From: Psychromonas sp. | GTDB taxonomy: Bacteria; Pseudomonadota; Gammaproteobacteria; Enterobacterales; Psychromonadaceae | Length of the DNA: 36,380 bases | Reading direction: 5' to 3' | NCBI GenBank assembly: GCA_028041985.1 | Contig: JAOFNL010000003.1 | Span: 1-36,380, forward strand | Shown here: positions 10,536 through 21,513 of the stretch, one piece after another | Numbering within the stretch: position 1 is the first letter of the stretch | Layout of the letters: each line of letters begins with the position of its first letter | Position numbers and translations under genes: made by a program | The notes under the pieces: generated by a model | What the model was told of the DNA's origin: nothing | Databases searched by the model: none | The model's input: the letters and a program-made list of their open reading frames with translations, nothing else

Positions 10536-10724
10536 GTGTTGCTCCTAATTATTATTTAAATGTGTATTTCTAGTATTCAACAAACGCCTTGTTTGTTGCG
10601 ATGGAGTTATTATGCAAAAAAACTTTCAATAGTTAAAATCGTTTGTTTTTATTAAAGCAATAGCCAAAAACTATTACGAATAGATTTGAACTATCGATCT
10701 TTAATATCTAATCTGTTTATCCTG

Positions 10725-12734
10725 TTAATCGAATAATGCTTTTAAACTGGCAATGCCTTTATCAGCTAATTGTTTTTTCTGTTCATCAGTGCGTTTTTTA
10801 GGGCCGCTTTCCCATTCAACATCTTCTTGTGGTAATTCATTTAAAAATCGACTTGGTTCAGGTTTGATCACTTCACCATACTGACTTCGCTCTTTTGCTA
10901 AGGTAAAGGTCAACTCTTTTTGTGCACGAGTGATACCCACATAAGCTAAACGCCTCTCTTCTTCTACGTTGTCTTCGTCAATACTCACTTGATGTGGCAA
11001 TAACCCTTCTTCCATTCCTATCATATAAACATAAGGAAACTCTAAACCTTTCGATGCATGTAACGTCATCAACTGCACTTGATCTAACTCTTCTTCACCT
11101 TCGTTACGCGATAACATGTCACGTAATGTAAGGCGAGCAACCACTTGTTCTAACGTCATCTCTTCATCTAAATCATCACCCTTCAACATCTCAGTGACCC
11201 ATTTAAATAAAGTAGACACGTTTTTCATCTGCATTTCTGCAGCTTTAGGGCTTGGGCTACTTTCATATAGCCAATCTTCATAACCAATATCTCGAATTAA
11301 ATCTCGAACTACATCAACATCATCTTCACGCTTCAAACGGTCATTCAACTCAACTAACCAGCGCGTAAAAGCTTGTAAGGTTTGTAGCCCTTTACCATTC
11401 AAGGTTTGCTCTAGCCCGATTTCAAAACTTGCAGCAAACATGCTGATATGACGCAAGTTGGCATAATTACCTAATTTTTCACGTGTCACCGCCCCAATTC
11501 CACGGGGCGGCTTGTTCACAACACGAATAAAAGCATTTTCGTCATCATGATTCACCAGCAATTTCAAATAAGCCATGATGTCCTTCACTTCGCTACGCGC
11601 AAAGAACGAAGTTCCACCACTTATTTTGTATGGTATACGATTTTCCATCATGACTTTTTCTAATAAACGACTTTGATGGTTACCTCTATAGAGAACAGCG
11701 TAATCTTTAAAGCGTGTCCCATTCATAAATTTATGGCCTGACAATTCCATAACGACACGCTCTGCTTCATGTTGTTCATTTTTGGCAAACAAAACTTTAA
11801 TTGGTTCCCCATAAGCTAATTCACTGAACAGACGTTTATCAAATTCATGTGGATTATTGGCAATCAAAACATTCGCAGCCTTTAGCACACGTTGACTAGA
11901 ACGATAATTTTGCTCTAACTTAATCACTTTTAATTGTGGAAAATCTCTTTGTAGAAGAACTAAGTTTTCAGGACGAGCACCGCGCCAAGAATAAATAGAT
12001 TGGTCATCATCCCCTACCACGGTAAAACGCGATCTCTCGCCAACTAAAGATTTAATCAGTTCATACTGACTGGTATTGGTATCTTGGTATTCATCAACCA
12101 GTAAATAACGTATTTTTTTCTGCCAACGTAAACGCACCTCTTCTTTATATTTCAACAATAAAGTCGGTAATACGATTAAGTCATCAAAATCTAACGCGTT
12201 ATAAGCTTTTAATTGCCGCTGATATAAATCATAACAATGTGCAAAAATAACATCGCGTTCGCCTTGGGCTTGCTTAATTGCTTGCGGCGGTAATATCAGC
12301 GCATTTTTCCAATTGGAAATTTGTGTGATTAAAGCTTTGAGTAGATCTGTATCTTCTTTTAATTGTTTTTCTGTGAGTTCTTTTAATAATGCTAAGGTGT
12401 CTTGATCATCGAACAGAGTAAATCCCGCTTTCATGCCTAATGTTTTGACTTCGCGCTTGATAATTTCTAATCCTAAAGAATGAAAGGTAGAGACCATTAA
12501 ACCGCGTGATTCCTTTCTGCCTAAGGTTTCACTCACACGTTCTTTCATTTCTCGTGCGGCTTTATTGGTAAAAGTCACTGCGACAATATTTTTTGCAAGG
12601 TAATCGCAATGCTGAATCAAATAAGCAATTTTATTGGTGATCACGCGAGTTTTACCACTACCAGCTCCCGCAAGTACTAAACAAGGGCCAGAGATCATTT
12701 TAACGGCGGCATCTTGCCCGGGGTTTAATTTCAT
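10725..12734 (-). CDS. rep: ATP-dependent DNA helicase Rep (UvrD/Rep superfamily 1)
   Basis: 669 aa with [69 protein letters not shown]. Confidence 0.96.
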   Translation of the reverse strand: MKLNPGQDAAVKMISGPCLVLAGAGSGKTRVITNKIAYLIQHCDYLAKNIVAVTFTNKAAREMKERVSETLGRKESRGLMVSTFHSLGLEIIKREVKTLGMKAGFTLFDDQDTLALLKELTEKQLKEDTDLLKALITQISNWKNALILPPQAIKQAQGERDVIFAHCYDLYQRQLKAYNALDFDDLIVLPTLLLKYKEEVRLRWQKKIRYLLVDEYQDTNTSQYELIKSLVGERSRFTVVGDDDQSIYSWRGARPENLVLLQRDFPQLKVIKLEQNYRSSQRVLKAANVLIANNPHEFDKRLFSELAYGEPIKVLFAKNEQHEAERVVMELSGHKFMNGTRFKDYAVLYRGNHQSRLLEKVMMENRIPYKISGGTSFFARSEVKDIMAYLKLLVNHDDENAFIRVVNKPPRGIGAVTREKLGNYANLRHISMFAASFEIGLEQTLNGKGLQTLQAFTRWLVELNDRLKREDDVDVVRDLIRDIGYEDWLYESSPSPKAAEMQMKNVSTLFKWVTEMLKGDDLDEEMTLEQVVARLTLRDMLSRNEGEEELDQVQLMTLHASKGLEFPYVYMIGMEEGLLPHQVSIDEDNVEEERRLAYVGITRAQKELTFTLAKERSQYGEVIKPEPSRFLNELPQEDVEWESGPKKRTDEQKKQLADKGIASLKALFD

Positions 12735-12970
12735 GAAAGATCCTAATAAGAGAAAAAAGCGATTAACTATATCGCACGAAAACTGCTTCTGGTATTCAAT
12801 TTTAAATTAAACTGAGTATAGGAAATAATGGTACAATGCTGACATCTAACTTTTATCTTTTTATTACAATCACCAAACCAATAGTGAAAATGAAACATAT
12901 AGAAATTATATTGATTTCATTTATATATAAATTGTCATTTTGATATTGCAATCTATACACATTTAACGAT

Positions 12971-12992
12971 AATGAACATTCATTCATTCATT
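12971..12992. promoter_or_regulatory. Putative TetR-family operator
   Basis: AATGAA-CA-TTCATT perfect inverted repeat followed by direct CATT repeats, about 20 bp upstream of the TetR start codon. Confidence 0.5.
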
Positions 12993-13005
12993 CTAAAGTT
13001 CCATT

Positions 13006-13587
13006 ATGACTAAACGCACTCAAATATTAATTGCAGCAGAATATATTATTGGAAAACAGGGACTTCATGTTTTTTCAATGCAAAACTTAGCAGATACAGC
13101 CGGCGTTGCTGCAGGTACTATTTATCGTTATTTCGCCAATAAAGAAGCTTTGATGAATGAATTGCAAAAATTTATTCGCGAAGAAGCAGCTAAAAATCTT
13201 TTTTTAGGCTGGCAGGACTCTTTTACAGCACAGCAAAAATACAACTTACTTTGGAAAAATACATTTGATTGTGTATTGGCTAATCCGAAAAGGCTCACTG
13301 TTATCGAAATGCTTCACTGTGAGGCTAATATTAACCAAACAGAAATTACTTTATTTGAAAATAATGCTTTCAAACCCCTCATTGATTTTTATCAAAATGG
13401 TATCGAAACACAACGATTTTTAAAATGGCAACTATTTGCATTAGTTGCCATTAGTCTTGATAGTGCTATTTCATTAGCAAAACAAATAATCCGAGGCCGA
13501 CTTATAACTGATCAAACTCAATTAGATCAAGTAAGAGACGCTTCATGGGCAATCATTCAAAATCCACATTTTAACACACAGGAATAA
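13006..13587 (+). CDS. TetR/AcrR family transcriptional regulator
   Basis: 193 aa with N-terminal HTH: AAEYIIGKQGLHVFSMQNLADTAGVAAGTIYRYFANKEALMNEL. Confidence 0.93.
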   Translation: MTKRTQILIAAEYIIGKQGLHVFSMQNLADTAGVAAGTIYRYFANKEALMNELQKFIREEAAKNLFLGWQDSFTAQQKYNLLWKNTFDCVLANPKRLTVIEMLHCEANINQTEITLFENNAFKPLIDFYQNGIETQRFLKWQLFALVAISLDSAISLAKQIIRGRLITDQTQLDQVRDASWAIIQNPHFNTQE

Positions 13588-13591
13588 CACA

Positions 13592-14713
13592 ATGAAAAAA
13601 TGGATCGCTTCAGCAATCGTCTTAGCAATACTGGTCTTCGGTAGTGTTATAGGCTTTAATATGTTTAAGGCGCAAAAAATTCAAGAATATCTAGCATCTC
13701 TGCCTATTCCTGAATTTCCAGTGACATCAACAACCGTAAAATTAGAAGATTGGACTCCTCATTTACGTGCCATTGGTTTTATTGAACCCATTCAAGGTGT
13801 CACCATTGCAAATGAAGTGGCAGGAAAAATCGTCAAAGTAAACTTCGAGTCAGGTCAAACGCTAGAAGAAGGCGATCCACTTATTTATCTAGACACGGAA
13901 GTGGAAAAAGCGAACTTAAAAGCGTCAAAAGGTCGTTTACCTGCTGTTAAGCGTAACTTTGACCGTATGACTGCATTGTTTAAAAAAGGGTCCGTTTCTC
14001 AAGGAGAAGTTGATGATGCAGAGGCTGACTTACTCGCGTTACAAGGTGAGATAGAAAGTTATGAAGCAACGATTAGCCGTCGTATTATCACTGCGCCTTT
14101 CTCTGGTATCGCAGGTTTACGAAATGTCTTTTTAGGACAATACCTTGATGCAGGTACCGATATTGTTCGCTTAGAAAATATTAGCCGTATGCAAATGCGT
14201 TTTACTGTTGCACAAAACGATCTTAATAAGATCTATATCGGACAGGAAATGAATTTATTTATTGATGCAGAACCTGACACCGCATTTACTGGTCTTATCT
14301 CAGCAATTGAACCTGCGGTTAACTATCAAAGTGGTGTTATTCAAGTTCAAGCATCCATTCCAAATGATGACCAAATTTTACGTTCTGGAATGTTTGCTAA
14401 GGCTAACATCATTTTACCGACCATTAAGCAGCAAATTATTATTCCGGTAACTGCGATTAATTATACTTTATACGGTGAAACTGTTTATGTACTAACAGAA
14501 CAAAAAACTGATGATGGTAAAACCTTCCTAGAAGCAAAACAAAAAATAGTTACATTAGGGAAAACTAAGGGTGATCTCATACATGTAATGTCAGGTTTAA
14601 ATAAAGGTGATGTGATTGCGACTAGTGGGCAAGTTCGTTTAAGTAATGGTGCTCACGTTAAAATCGTTGAATCCGATGCACTAGATACTCCTTCTGTTCT
14701 TCCAGCGCTATAG
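13592..14713 (+). CDS. RND efflux system periplasmic adaptor (MFP) subunit
   Basis: 373 aa with N-terminal TM, paired barrel-sandwich segments (GKIVKVNFESGQTLEEGDPLIYLD; ITAPFSGIAGLRNVFLGQYLDAG). Confidence 0.95.
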   Translation: MKKWIASAIVLAILVFGSVIGFNMFKAQKIQEYLASLPIPEFPVTSTTVKLEDWTPHLRAIGFIEPIQGVTIANEVAGKIVKVNFESGQTLEEGDPLIYLDTEVEKANLKASKGRLPAVKRNFDRMTALFKKGSVSQGEVDDAEADLLALQGEIESYEATISRRIITAPFSGIAGLRNVFLGQYLDAGTDIVRLENISRMQMRFTVAQNDLNKIYIGQEMNLFIDAEPDTAFTGLISAIEPAVNYQSGVIQVQASIPNDDQILRSGMFAKANIILPTIKQQIIIPVTAINYTLYGETVYVLTEQKTDDGKTFLEAKQKIVTLGKTKGDLIHVMSGLNKGDVIATSGQVRLSNGAHVKIVESDALDTPSVLPAL

Positions 14714-14721
14714 GTGAACTA

Positions 14722-17700
14722 ATGAAATTTACAGATACCTTTATAAAGCGCCCCATCTTAGCAATCTCTCTGAGTTTGCTAATAGTATTATTGGGATTAC
14801 AAGCGCTCACTAAAATGCAGGTACGAGAGTATCCTGATATGACGAATACTGTAGTTACGGTAACAACCAGTTATTACGGAGCAAACGCAGACCTAATACA
14901 AGGTTTTATTACTCAACCTATTGAGCAAGCCATTGCTCAAGCAGATAACATCGATTACATGAGTTCGCAAAGTTTCATGGGTAGTTCAACCATTACCGTG
15001 AACATGAAACTGAATACTGATCCAAGTGGTGCAGTTGCAGATATTCTTGCAAAAGTTAACAGTGTTCGTTCACAGTTACCGAGTGAAGCTGAAGATCCAA
15101 CCATTGATGTCAGTACAGGATCATCGACATCGGTTATCTATATTTCTTTTTCAAGTGATCAATTAAACTCAAGTCAAATTACCGATTACTTAGAGCGCGT
15201 TATTAAACCACAGCTATTCAGTATTAATGGTGTGGCTAAGGTTAACTTATACGGCGGTACTAAATTTGCAATGCGTATATGGTTAGACCCTGAACGTATG
15301 GCGGGCTTTGGTTTAAATAGCGCAGACGTTGTACAAATATTACAAGCCAATAATATCCAATCTGCTTCTGGTCAAGCAATGGGATATTTCACCCTATTCA
15401 ATGGTAATACTGAAACACAAGTAGAAAATGCAAGTGAGTTAGAAACTCTGATCATCGCAACACGTGAAAACGGAAAAACAATCCGTTTGCAAGATATTGC
15501 ACGAGTTTCCCTTGAGAAAAGTCATGATACCTATCGTGCAATGGCAAATGGAAATGATGCAGTTGTCGTCGCTATTGATGCAGCCCCATCAGCAAATCCA
15601 CTTGATATTACAGCAGACGTAAGAAAAATGTTACCTGACTTAGAAGCCAATAATCCAAGTTCAATTCAAATGGAAGTGCTTTACGATTCAACGATAGCTA
15701 TCGAGGAATCGATTAGTGAGGTAATCAAAACCATTGCAGAAGCAGGCTTAATAGTATTGGTGGTTATGATCTTATTCTTAGGTTCATGGCGTGCTGTTAT
15801 TATCCCTATTATCACTATTCCTTTATCACTTATCGGTGTAGCGCTTGTGATGCAAATGTTTGGTTTCACTATCAACTTAATGACGCTTCTAGCGATGGTA
15901 TTAGCTATTGGTCTCGTAGTAGATGATGCGATCGTTGTTGTAGAAAATATCGACCGACACATTAAAGCAGGTGAAGAACCTTTCCGTGCTGCGATTATCG
16001 GTACTCGTGAAATAGCGGTACCAGTTATTTCTATGACCATTACACTCGCGGCGGTTTATGCACCGATTGCATTAATGGGTGGTATTACAGGGTCATTGTT
16101 TACCGAGTTTGCATTAACACTTGCAGGTGCGGTATTTGTATCTGGTATTGTTGCATTAACATTATCACCAATGATGTGTAGCAAAATGTTAACCGCTAAT
16201 CATCAACCAAACCGTTTTGAACGCACGGTTAATAATGTATTAACAGCATTAACCAATAAATACAGTAATGTGTTAGAGGTGGTCATGAAGCGTCGCCCAG
16301 CCATTATTATTTTTGCATTGTTAGTGTTTGCTTCATTACCACTATTATTTAAATTTATACCTTCTGAATTAGCGCCTAGTGAAGATAAAGGGGCATTGAT
16401 GATGATGTCTACTGCACCTTCTAACGCAAACTTAGATTTTATTGAAAGCAGTATGAGCAAAGTAGTTGCTGAAATAGAAAAGCAACCATCTGTATTAAGT
16501 AGTTTAGCTATGTCAGGTATTCCAACTGCTAACCAAGCATTTGGTATCGCGATCATGAAGCCATGGAGTCAACGCGACCAAAATCCTAAAGAGCTTGCTA
16601 ATGCGCTAACACCCGCCTTCAATAGCATCCCTTCAGTAGCAACAACTGCATTCCAAATGCCTGAATTACCAGGTTCATCTGGTGGTTTACCTGTGCAATT
16701 TGTTATTACCACTTCAAACCCATTTGAAAGCTTAGTAAGTATCGCAGCTGACGTTTTAGCGGAAACACAAGCTAACCCTAACTTTGTTTATTCAAATTTA
16801 GATTTAGCATTTGATTCAGCAACCATGAACATCAAAATCAATCGTGATAAAGCGGGTGCTTATGGTATTACCATGCAAGACATTGGGATAACATTAGGTA
16901 CATTATTAAGCGATGGTTATTTAAACCGCATCGATTTAGATGGCCGTAGTTATGAGGTTATTGCTCAGGTTGAACGTAAATATCGTTTATCCCCTGATAG
17001 TTTGGGTGATTTCTTCGTTCGTGCAGCTAATGACGATATGGTGCCATTGAGTGAGCTAATCACTATCGATGTAGTCGCAGAGCCACGTTCACTACCACAC
17101 TTTAACCAACTAAATAGTGCAACTATTGGCGCCGTATTAGCCCCTGGTTTTGCTATGGGTGATGCAATCGCTTTCTTTGAAAATTTATCAACAACTAAAC
17201 TACCTCAGGGTTATAGTCATGACTACTTAGGTGAAGCGCGTCAATTTGTAACTGAGGGCGGTGCGTTATACGTGACTTTCTTACTCGCGATATTCATCAT
17301 ATTCTTAGTGTTGGCAAGTCAGTTTGAAAGTGCACGCGATCCACTGGTTATTCTAATGACAGTACCTTTAGCGGTTAGTGGAGCGTTAGTTGCTCTTGCT
17401 TGGGGTGCCGCAACCATGAATATCTATACACAAGTTGGTTTGATTACCTTAGTGGGTTTGATTACTAAACATGGTATTTTAATTGCTGAAGTTGCAAAAG
17501 AAGAACAATTGCATCATGGATTAGATAAAATATCAGCTGTTAAGAAAGCAGCTGCAGTACGTTTGCGCCCGATATTAATGACGACAGCGGCAATGGTAGC
17601 GGGTCTTATTCCATTATTATTTGCAACCGGTGCAGGGGCAGTCAGTCGTTTCGGTATTGGTATTGTTATCGTGGCAGGTCTATCTATTGGTACTTTATTT

Positions 17701-17817
17701 ACCCTATTTATATTACCTGTAATCTACTCATTTATTGCAAGTGACCATAAAAAATCCGAAGAATTTGATGAGTCATTAACACCAAAAGTAAATGCAATAG
17801 AAAATAAAGCAGAATAA
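14722..17817 (+). CDS. RND multidrug efflux permease
   Basis: 1031 aa starting MKFTDTFIKRPILAISLSLLIVLLG; VREYPDMTNTVVTVTTSYYGA, AIGLVVDDAIVVVENIDRH, RLRPILMTTAAMVAGLIPLL. Confidence 0.97.
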   Translation: MKFTDTFIKRPILAISLSLLIVLLGLQALTKMQVREYPDMTNTVVTVTTSYYGANADLIQGFITQPIEQAIAQADNIDYMSSQSFMGSSTITVNMKLNTDPSGAVADILAKVNSVRSQLPSEAEDPTIDVSTGSSTSVIYISFSSDQLNSSQITDYLERVIKPQLFSINGVAKVNLYGGTKFAMRIWLDPERMAGFGLNSADVVQILQANNIQSASGQAMGYFTLFNGNTETQVENASELETLIIATRENGKTIRLQDIARVSLEKSHDTYRAMANGNDAVVVAIDAAPSANPLDITADVRKMLPDLEANNPSSIQMEVLYDSTIAIEESISEVIKTIAEAGLIVLVVMILFLGSWRAVIIPIITIPLSLIGVALVMQMFGFTINLMTLLAMVLAIGLVVDDAIVVVENIDRHIKAGEEPFRAAIIGTREIAVPVISMTITLAAVYAPIALMGGITGSLFTEFALTLAGAVFVSGIVALTLSPMMCSKMLTANHQPNRFERTVNNVLTALTNKYSNVLEVVMKRRPAIIIFALLVFASLPLLFKFIPSELAPSEDKGALMMMSTAPSNANLDFIESSMSKVVAEIEKQPSVLSSLAMSGIPTANQAFGIAIMKPWSQRDQNPKELANALTPAFNSIPSVATTAFQMPELPGSSGGLPVQFVITTSNPFESLVSIAADVLAETQANPNFVYSNLDLAFDSATMNIKINRDKAGAYGITMQDIGITLGTLLSDGYLNRIDLDGRSYEVIAQVERKYRLSPDSLGDFFVRAANDDMVPLSELITIDVVAEPRSLPHFNQLNSATIGAVLAPGFAMGDAIAFFENLSTTKLPQGYSHDYLGEARQFVTEGGALYVTFLLAIFIIFLVLASQFESARDPLVILMTVPLAVSGALVALAWGAATMNIYTQVGLITLVGLITKHGILIAEVAKEEQLHHGLDKISAVKKAAAVRLRPILMTTAAMVAGLIPLLFATGAGAVSRFGIGIVIVAGLSIGTLFTLFILPVIYSFIASDHKKSEEFDESLTPKVNAIENKAE

Positions 17818-17854
17818 TCATTAAATTCTTTAAAAGCATTTAATGAACATGTCG

Positions 17855-17893
17855 ATGAAGTAGGTTTAAATATTGAACCTACTTCATATTTTT
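17855..17893 (+). terminator. Terminator of the TetR-MFP-RND operon
   Basis: ATGAAGTAGGTT-TAAATATTG-AACCTACTTCAT perfect 12-bp stem followed by ATTTTTC. Confidence 0.75.
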
Positions 17894-17982
17894 CTAAAGA
17901 TTGATGGTTAATCACTTTCTTTAATTGTAAAAAAAATGACTTATCCTAGAGTTAAAGAAGACATTTAACTATAGGTATTATC

Positions 17983-19974
17983 ATGCTCCCCTTCATCAAT
18001 AATCTTTCTATTCGCAGTAAACTATTTGGCCTAACCTTCTTACCTTTAATAGGCTTTGTCTACTTTGCAAGCCACTATTTCATTGAAACTTATCAAGAAA
18101 AAATAACACTTGAAGAAATGCTCATTTTAACCGAGTCAGCTTCAGTTAGTGCTCTATTGGTACATGAATTACAAAAAGAACGTGGCGCTTCAGCAGGTTA
18201 CCTATCTTCGAAAGGTAATAAATTTCAACAAGCCATTGTAAAACATCGAGCAACGACGGATCAAAAAGTAGAAACATTGCAAAGTTTCATTGAAGCAACG
18301 GAATTAACCCCACAATTAACTTCGCTTTTTTCGCAAGTTAACACTCAATTAAATAAAGTGCCTAATATGCGCAAGCAAGTAGATAATTTATCGGTGAGTA
18401 TTAGCGATGAAGTTGCTTTTTATACACAGTTGAATGCTCTGCTCCTTTCAATTATCGATAATACTGCTAACCAAAATAAAAATGCTGAGTTAGCTATTTC
18501 AGCTGTAGCAATTGGTAGTTTCTTACAACACAAAGAGCGAGCAGGTATAGAACGTGCAGTGCTAAGTAATGTATTTGCAAAAAATAATTTCACACCTGCT
18601 TTGTTAGAAAAATTTATTCGTCTATTGGCAGAGCAAGAAGCTTATTTAGATAAATTTACTGCGCATGCGACACCAGAACAACTTACTATTTATGAAGAAA
18701 ATTTAACCGCAGACGCCTTAGCATCAGTGGAAGGTTATCGAGAACTTGCACTTAGTAAAATGGCTGAAGGCAACTTTAATACAGATCCAACCATTTGGTT
18801 CGATACCATTACAACTAAGATAAACCAATTAAAATCCATTGAAGAAACTCTATTGGCAAAGTTACGCGATCATAATGTCAGTCTAATAAAAGAAAATCAT
18901 TCACTTTTAATCAACTTATCTATCGCTATTTTAGTACCGTTAATTTTAGTTTTGCTACTGTCCTTTTACATAGCAAATCAATTGCATATAGGAATCAATG
19001 AAATAACCAGCAAACTCAATAAAATTACAAGTAGTGACGACCTAAGTTTACGTGTAGCAGTTGATAGTAATGATGAACTTGGCATGATAAGTAACACAAT
19101 CAACCAACTCGTTACACACCTTCAAGGATTGGTCGATAAAATTCAAAATGCTTCTATGATGCTAAAAGCTAATATTGCAGAGAATATAAATAATAATCAC
19201 AAGATTCAAAAAAATATTGCGAATGGATCAGATCAAGTTATCTCTGTAGTAACAGCGACAACAGAAATGAGCAGCACTGTTGCTGATATCGCTCGTAATG
19301 CCATACAAGCATCATCGGAAACAGAAAAAGCAAAAAATGAAACCATTCATGGTAATCATGAAGTTGAAGAAACGATTGATAATATCAACCGCCTATCAAC
19401 GGAGCTCAATAATGCATCTATCGTTATCGAAAAATTAAATGGTTCAGCCATGAACATTGGTAAGTTTCTTAATGTAATAAGAGAAATATCTGAGAAGACC
19501 AATTTATTAGCACTCAATGCAGCGATTGAAGCAGCGAGAGCGGGTGAATCAGGAAGAGGTTTTGCAGTAGTAGCAGATGAAGTGCGTAGTCTTGCATTGC
19601 AAACTAAAGAGTCAACTAATGAAATAGAAGCGATGATCGCGGAGTTACAAACCAGCTCTCATGCAGCACAAACAGCAATGAGCAATGGTATTAACATGGT
19701 TGAAAAAAGTGTTCACGATGCAAAACAAACAGGTAAAGATATCGCACATATTACTAATTACATTCAGCAAATCAACGCAATGAATGAACAAATTGCAACG
19801 GCTGCAGAAGAGCAAAGTTGTGTGACTGAAGACATTAACCGCAACATGATCCATATACAAGACGGTTATAGTGAAATGCAAACCAGTTATGAAAATATAG
19901 AAAAATGCAGTGAATTAGTAGATACGTTAGCCAATGAACTAAATGATACGGTGAAGAAGTTTAAAATATCTTAA
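17983..19974 (+). CDS. Methyl-accepting chemotaxis protein with NIT (nitrate/nitrite-sensing type) domain
   Basis: N-terminal [25 protein letters not shown]-type signature, second TM and HAMP, then the MCP hairpin tip [35 protein letters not shown]. Confidence 0.92.
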   Translation: MLPFINNLSIRSKLFGLTFLPLIGFVYFASHYFIETYQEKITLEEMLILTESASVSALLVHELQKERGASAGYLSSKGNKFQQAIVKHRATTDQKVETLQSFIEATELTPQLTSLFSQVNTQLNKVPNMRKQVDNLSVSISDEVAFYTQLNALLLSIIDNTANQNKNAELAISAVAIGSFLQHKERAGIERAVLSNVFAKNNFTPALLEKFIRLLAEQEAYLDKFTAHATPEQLTIYEENLTADALASVEGYRELALSKMAEGNFNTDPTIWFDTITTKINQLKSIEETLLAKLRDHNVSLIKENHSLLINLSIAILVPLILVLLLSFYIANQLHIGINEITSKLNKITSSDDLSLRVAVDSNDELGMISNTINQLVTHLQGLVDKIQNASMMLKANIAENINNNHKIQKNIANGSDQVISVVTATTEMSSTVADIARNAIQASSETEKAKNETIHGNHEVEETIDNINRLSTELNNASIVIEKLNGSAMNIGKFLNVIREISEKTNLLALNAAIEAARAGESGRGFAVVADEVRSLALQTKESTNEIEAMIAELQTSSHAAQTAMSNGINMVEKSVHDAKQTGKDIAHITNYIQQINAMNEQIATAAEEQSCVTEDINRNMIHIQDGYSEMQTSYENIEKCSELVDTLANELNDTVKKFKIS

Positions 19975-19997
19975 ATAAAGAGAATGAGGAGAAGCAA

Positions 19998-20026
19998 CTT
20001 GCTACCAACTATGTGCTGGTAGCAAG
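19998..20026. terminator. Stem-loop between convergent MCP and pyrE genes (possible bidirectional terminator)
   Basis: CTTGCTACCA-ACTATGTGC-TGGTAGCAAG perfect 10-bp stem; no strong T tract. Confidence 0.5.
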
Positions 20027-20035
20027 CTTATACTA

Positions 20036-20677
20036 TTAAATACCGTATTGGGCACGATATGCTTTAACAGACTCAAGGTGTTGTTGCATTTCAGGTAAGG
20101 TTTCAAGGTAGCTGACTACATCAGCAAGTTGTACAATTGAAATCACTTTCGCGTTGTAATCTCGCTCTACTTCTTGAATAGCAGATAACTCTGCTTTACC
20201 TTTTTCTTGGCGGTCTAACGCTATTAACACACCAGCAAGCTCTGCTTTATGTGCATTAATGATATCCATCGATTCACGGATAGCCGTGCCAGCTGTGATA
20301 ACATCATCCACTAGCATTATTTTTCCAGTTAACTCCGAACCCACCAAACTTCCACCTTCACCGTGAGTCTTAGCTTCTTTGCGATTAAAACAATATGGCA
20401 CATCTAAGTCGTAATCATTGGACAATGCAACCGCAGTCGTCGTCGCAATGGGAATACCTTTATAAGCAGGGCCAAATAGTAGATCATAAGCAATGCCTGA
20501 ATCTTGTAATGCAGCGGCATAAAAACGGCCTAATCGAGCTAAATCTCGACCTGTATTAAACAAGCCTGCATTAAAGAAATAAGGGCTAACTCTACCTGAT
20601 TTAAGGGTGAACTCACCAAATTTTAACACTTGTTTTTCGATCGCAAATTCAATAAATTCTTTCTGATAATCTTTCAT
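20036..20677 (-). CDS. pyrE: Orotate phosphoribosyltransferase
   Basis: 213 aa with [46 protein letters not shown]. Confidence 0.97.
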   Translation of the reverse strand: MKDYQKEFIEFAIEKQVLKFGEFTLKSGRVSPYFFNAGLFNTGRDLARLGRFYAAALQDSGIAYDLLFGPAYKGIPIATTTAVALSNDYDLDVPYCFNRKEAKTHGEGGSLVGSELTGKIMLVDDVITAGTAIRESMDIINAHKAELAGVLIALDRQEKGKAELSAIQEVERDYNAKVISIVQLADVVSYLETLPEMQQHLESVKAYRAQYGI

Positions 20678-20680
20678 TCT

Positions 20681-21400
20681 CTACTCCGCGTTTAATGCTT
20701 TCTTTTGTTCAATAACTAATTTATCGATACCGCCTTTAGCTAGACTTATCATGGCGAATAGTTGCTCATGGCTAAACGCACCTTCTTCCGCAGTACCCTG
20801 TATTTCAATTATGCCACCCGTTTCTGTCATGACAATATTCATATCTGTTTCTGCATTTGAATCTTCAGCGTAATCCAGATCGCATACTGGAATACCTTTA
20901 TAAATACCCACTGAAACAGCCGCAACAAGCTGCTTTAAAGGACTTTTCTTCAACTTTCCTTCAGCCACCATCCAGTTCAATGCATCTGCTAACGCGATAC
21001 AAGCACCGGTAATGGATGCTGTTCGCGTACCACCATCAGCCTGAATCACATCACAATCAACTGTGATCATATTCTCACCAAGCGCTTTTAAATTTACAGC
21101 CGCACGCAATGAACGTGCAATTAAGCGTTGGATCTCTAAAGTGCGTCCGCCTTGTTTACCCGTCGCAGCTTCGCGCTGATTACGGTTATGGGTGGCACGA
21201 GGTAGCATTGCATATTCAGCAGTGATCCAACCTTTCCCCTTACCCCTTAAAAAATGGGGTACGGATTCAGAGACAGTCGCATTACATAAAACTTTGGTAT
21301 TACCGACTTCAATTAATACAGAACCTTCAGCATAATTTGTATAATGGCGCGTAATTTTAATATCGCGGTTTTGCTCAGAAGTGCGATTGCTTGGGCGCAT
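20681..21400 (-). CDS. rph: Ribonuclease PH
   Basis: 239 aa starting [80 protein letters not shown]. Confidence 0.98.
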   Translation of the reverse strand: MRPSNRTSEQNRDIKITRHYTNYAEGSVLIEVGNTKVLCNATVSESVPHFLRGKGKGWITAEYAMLPRATHNRNQREAATGKQGGRTLEIQRLIARSLRAAVNLKALGENMITVDCDVIQADGGTRTASITGACIALADALNWMVAEGKLKKSPLKQLVAAVSVGIYKGIPVCDLDYAEDSNAETDMNIVMTETGGIIEIQGTAEEGAFSHEQLFAMISLAKGGIDKLVIEQKKALNAE

Positions 21401-21513
21401 AGATAAAAAAGCCTTATGGTTAAATGAGGGGCATTATACCTGTTATCAATCGAGGTGCAAAAATACAGGTAAAATTGAAATAAATAGATTTACGCTAAAT
21501 TAATACGTTAACT

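Noticed and set aside
15681-16556. Antisense ORFs inside the RND permease gene (119 aa and 117 aa)
   Set aside because: Low-complexity Ile/Thr/Ser-rich translations opposite a confidently identified CDS.
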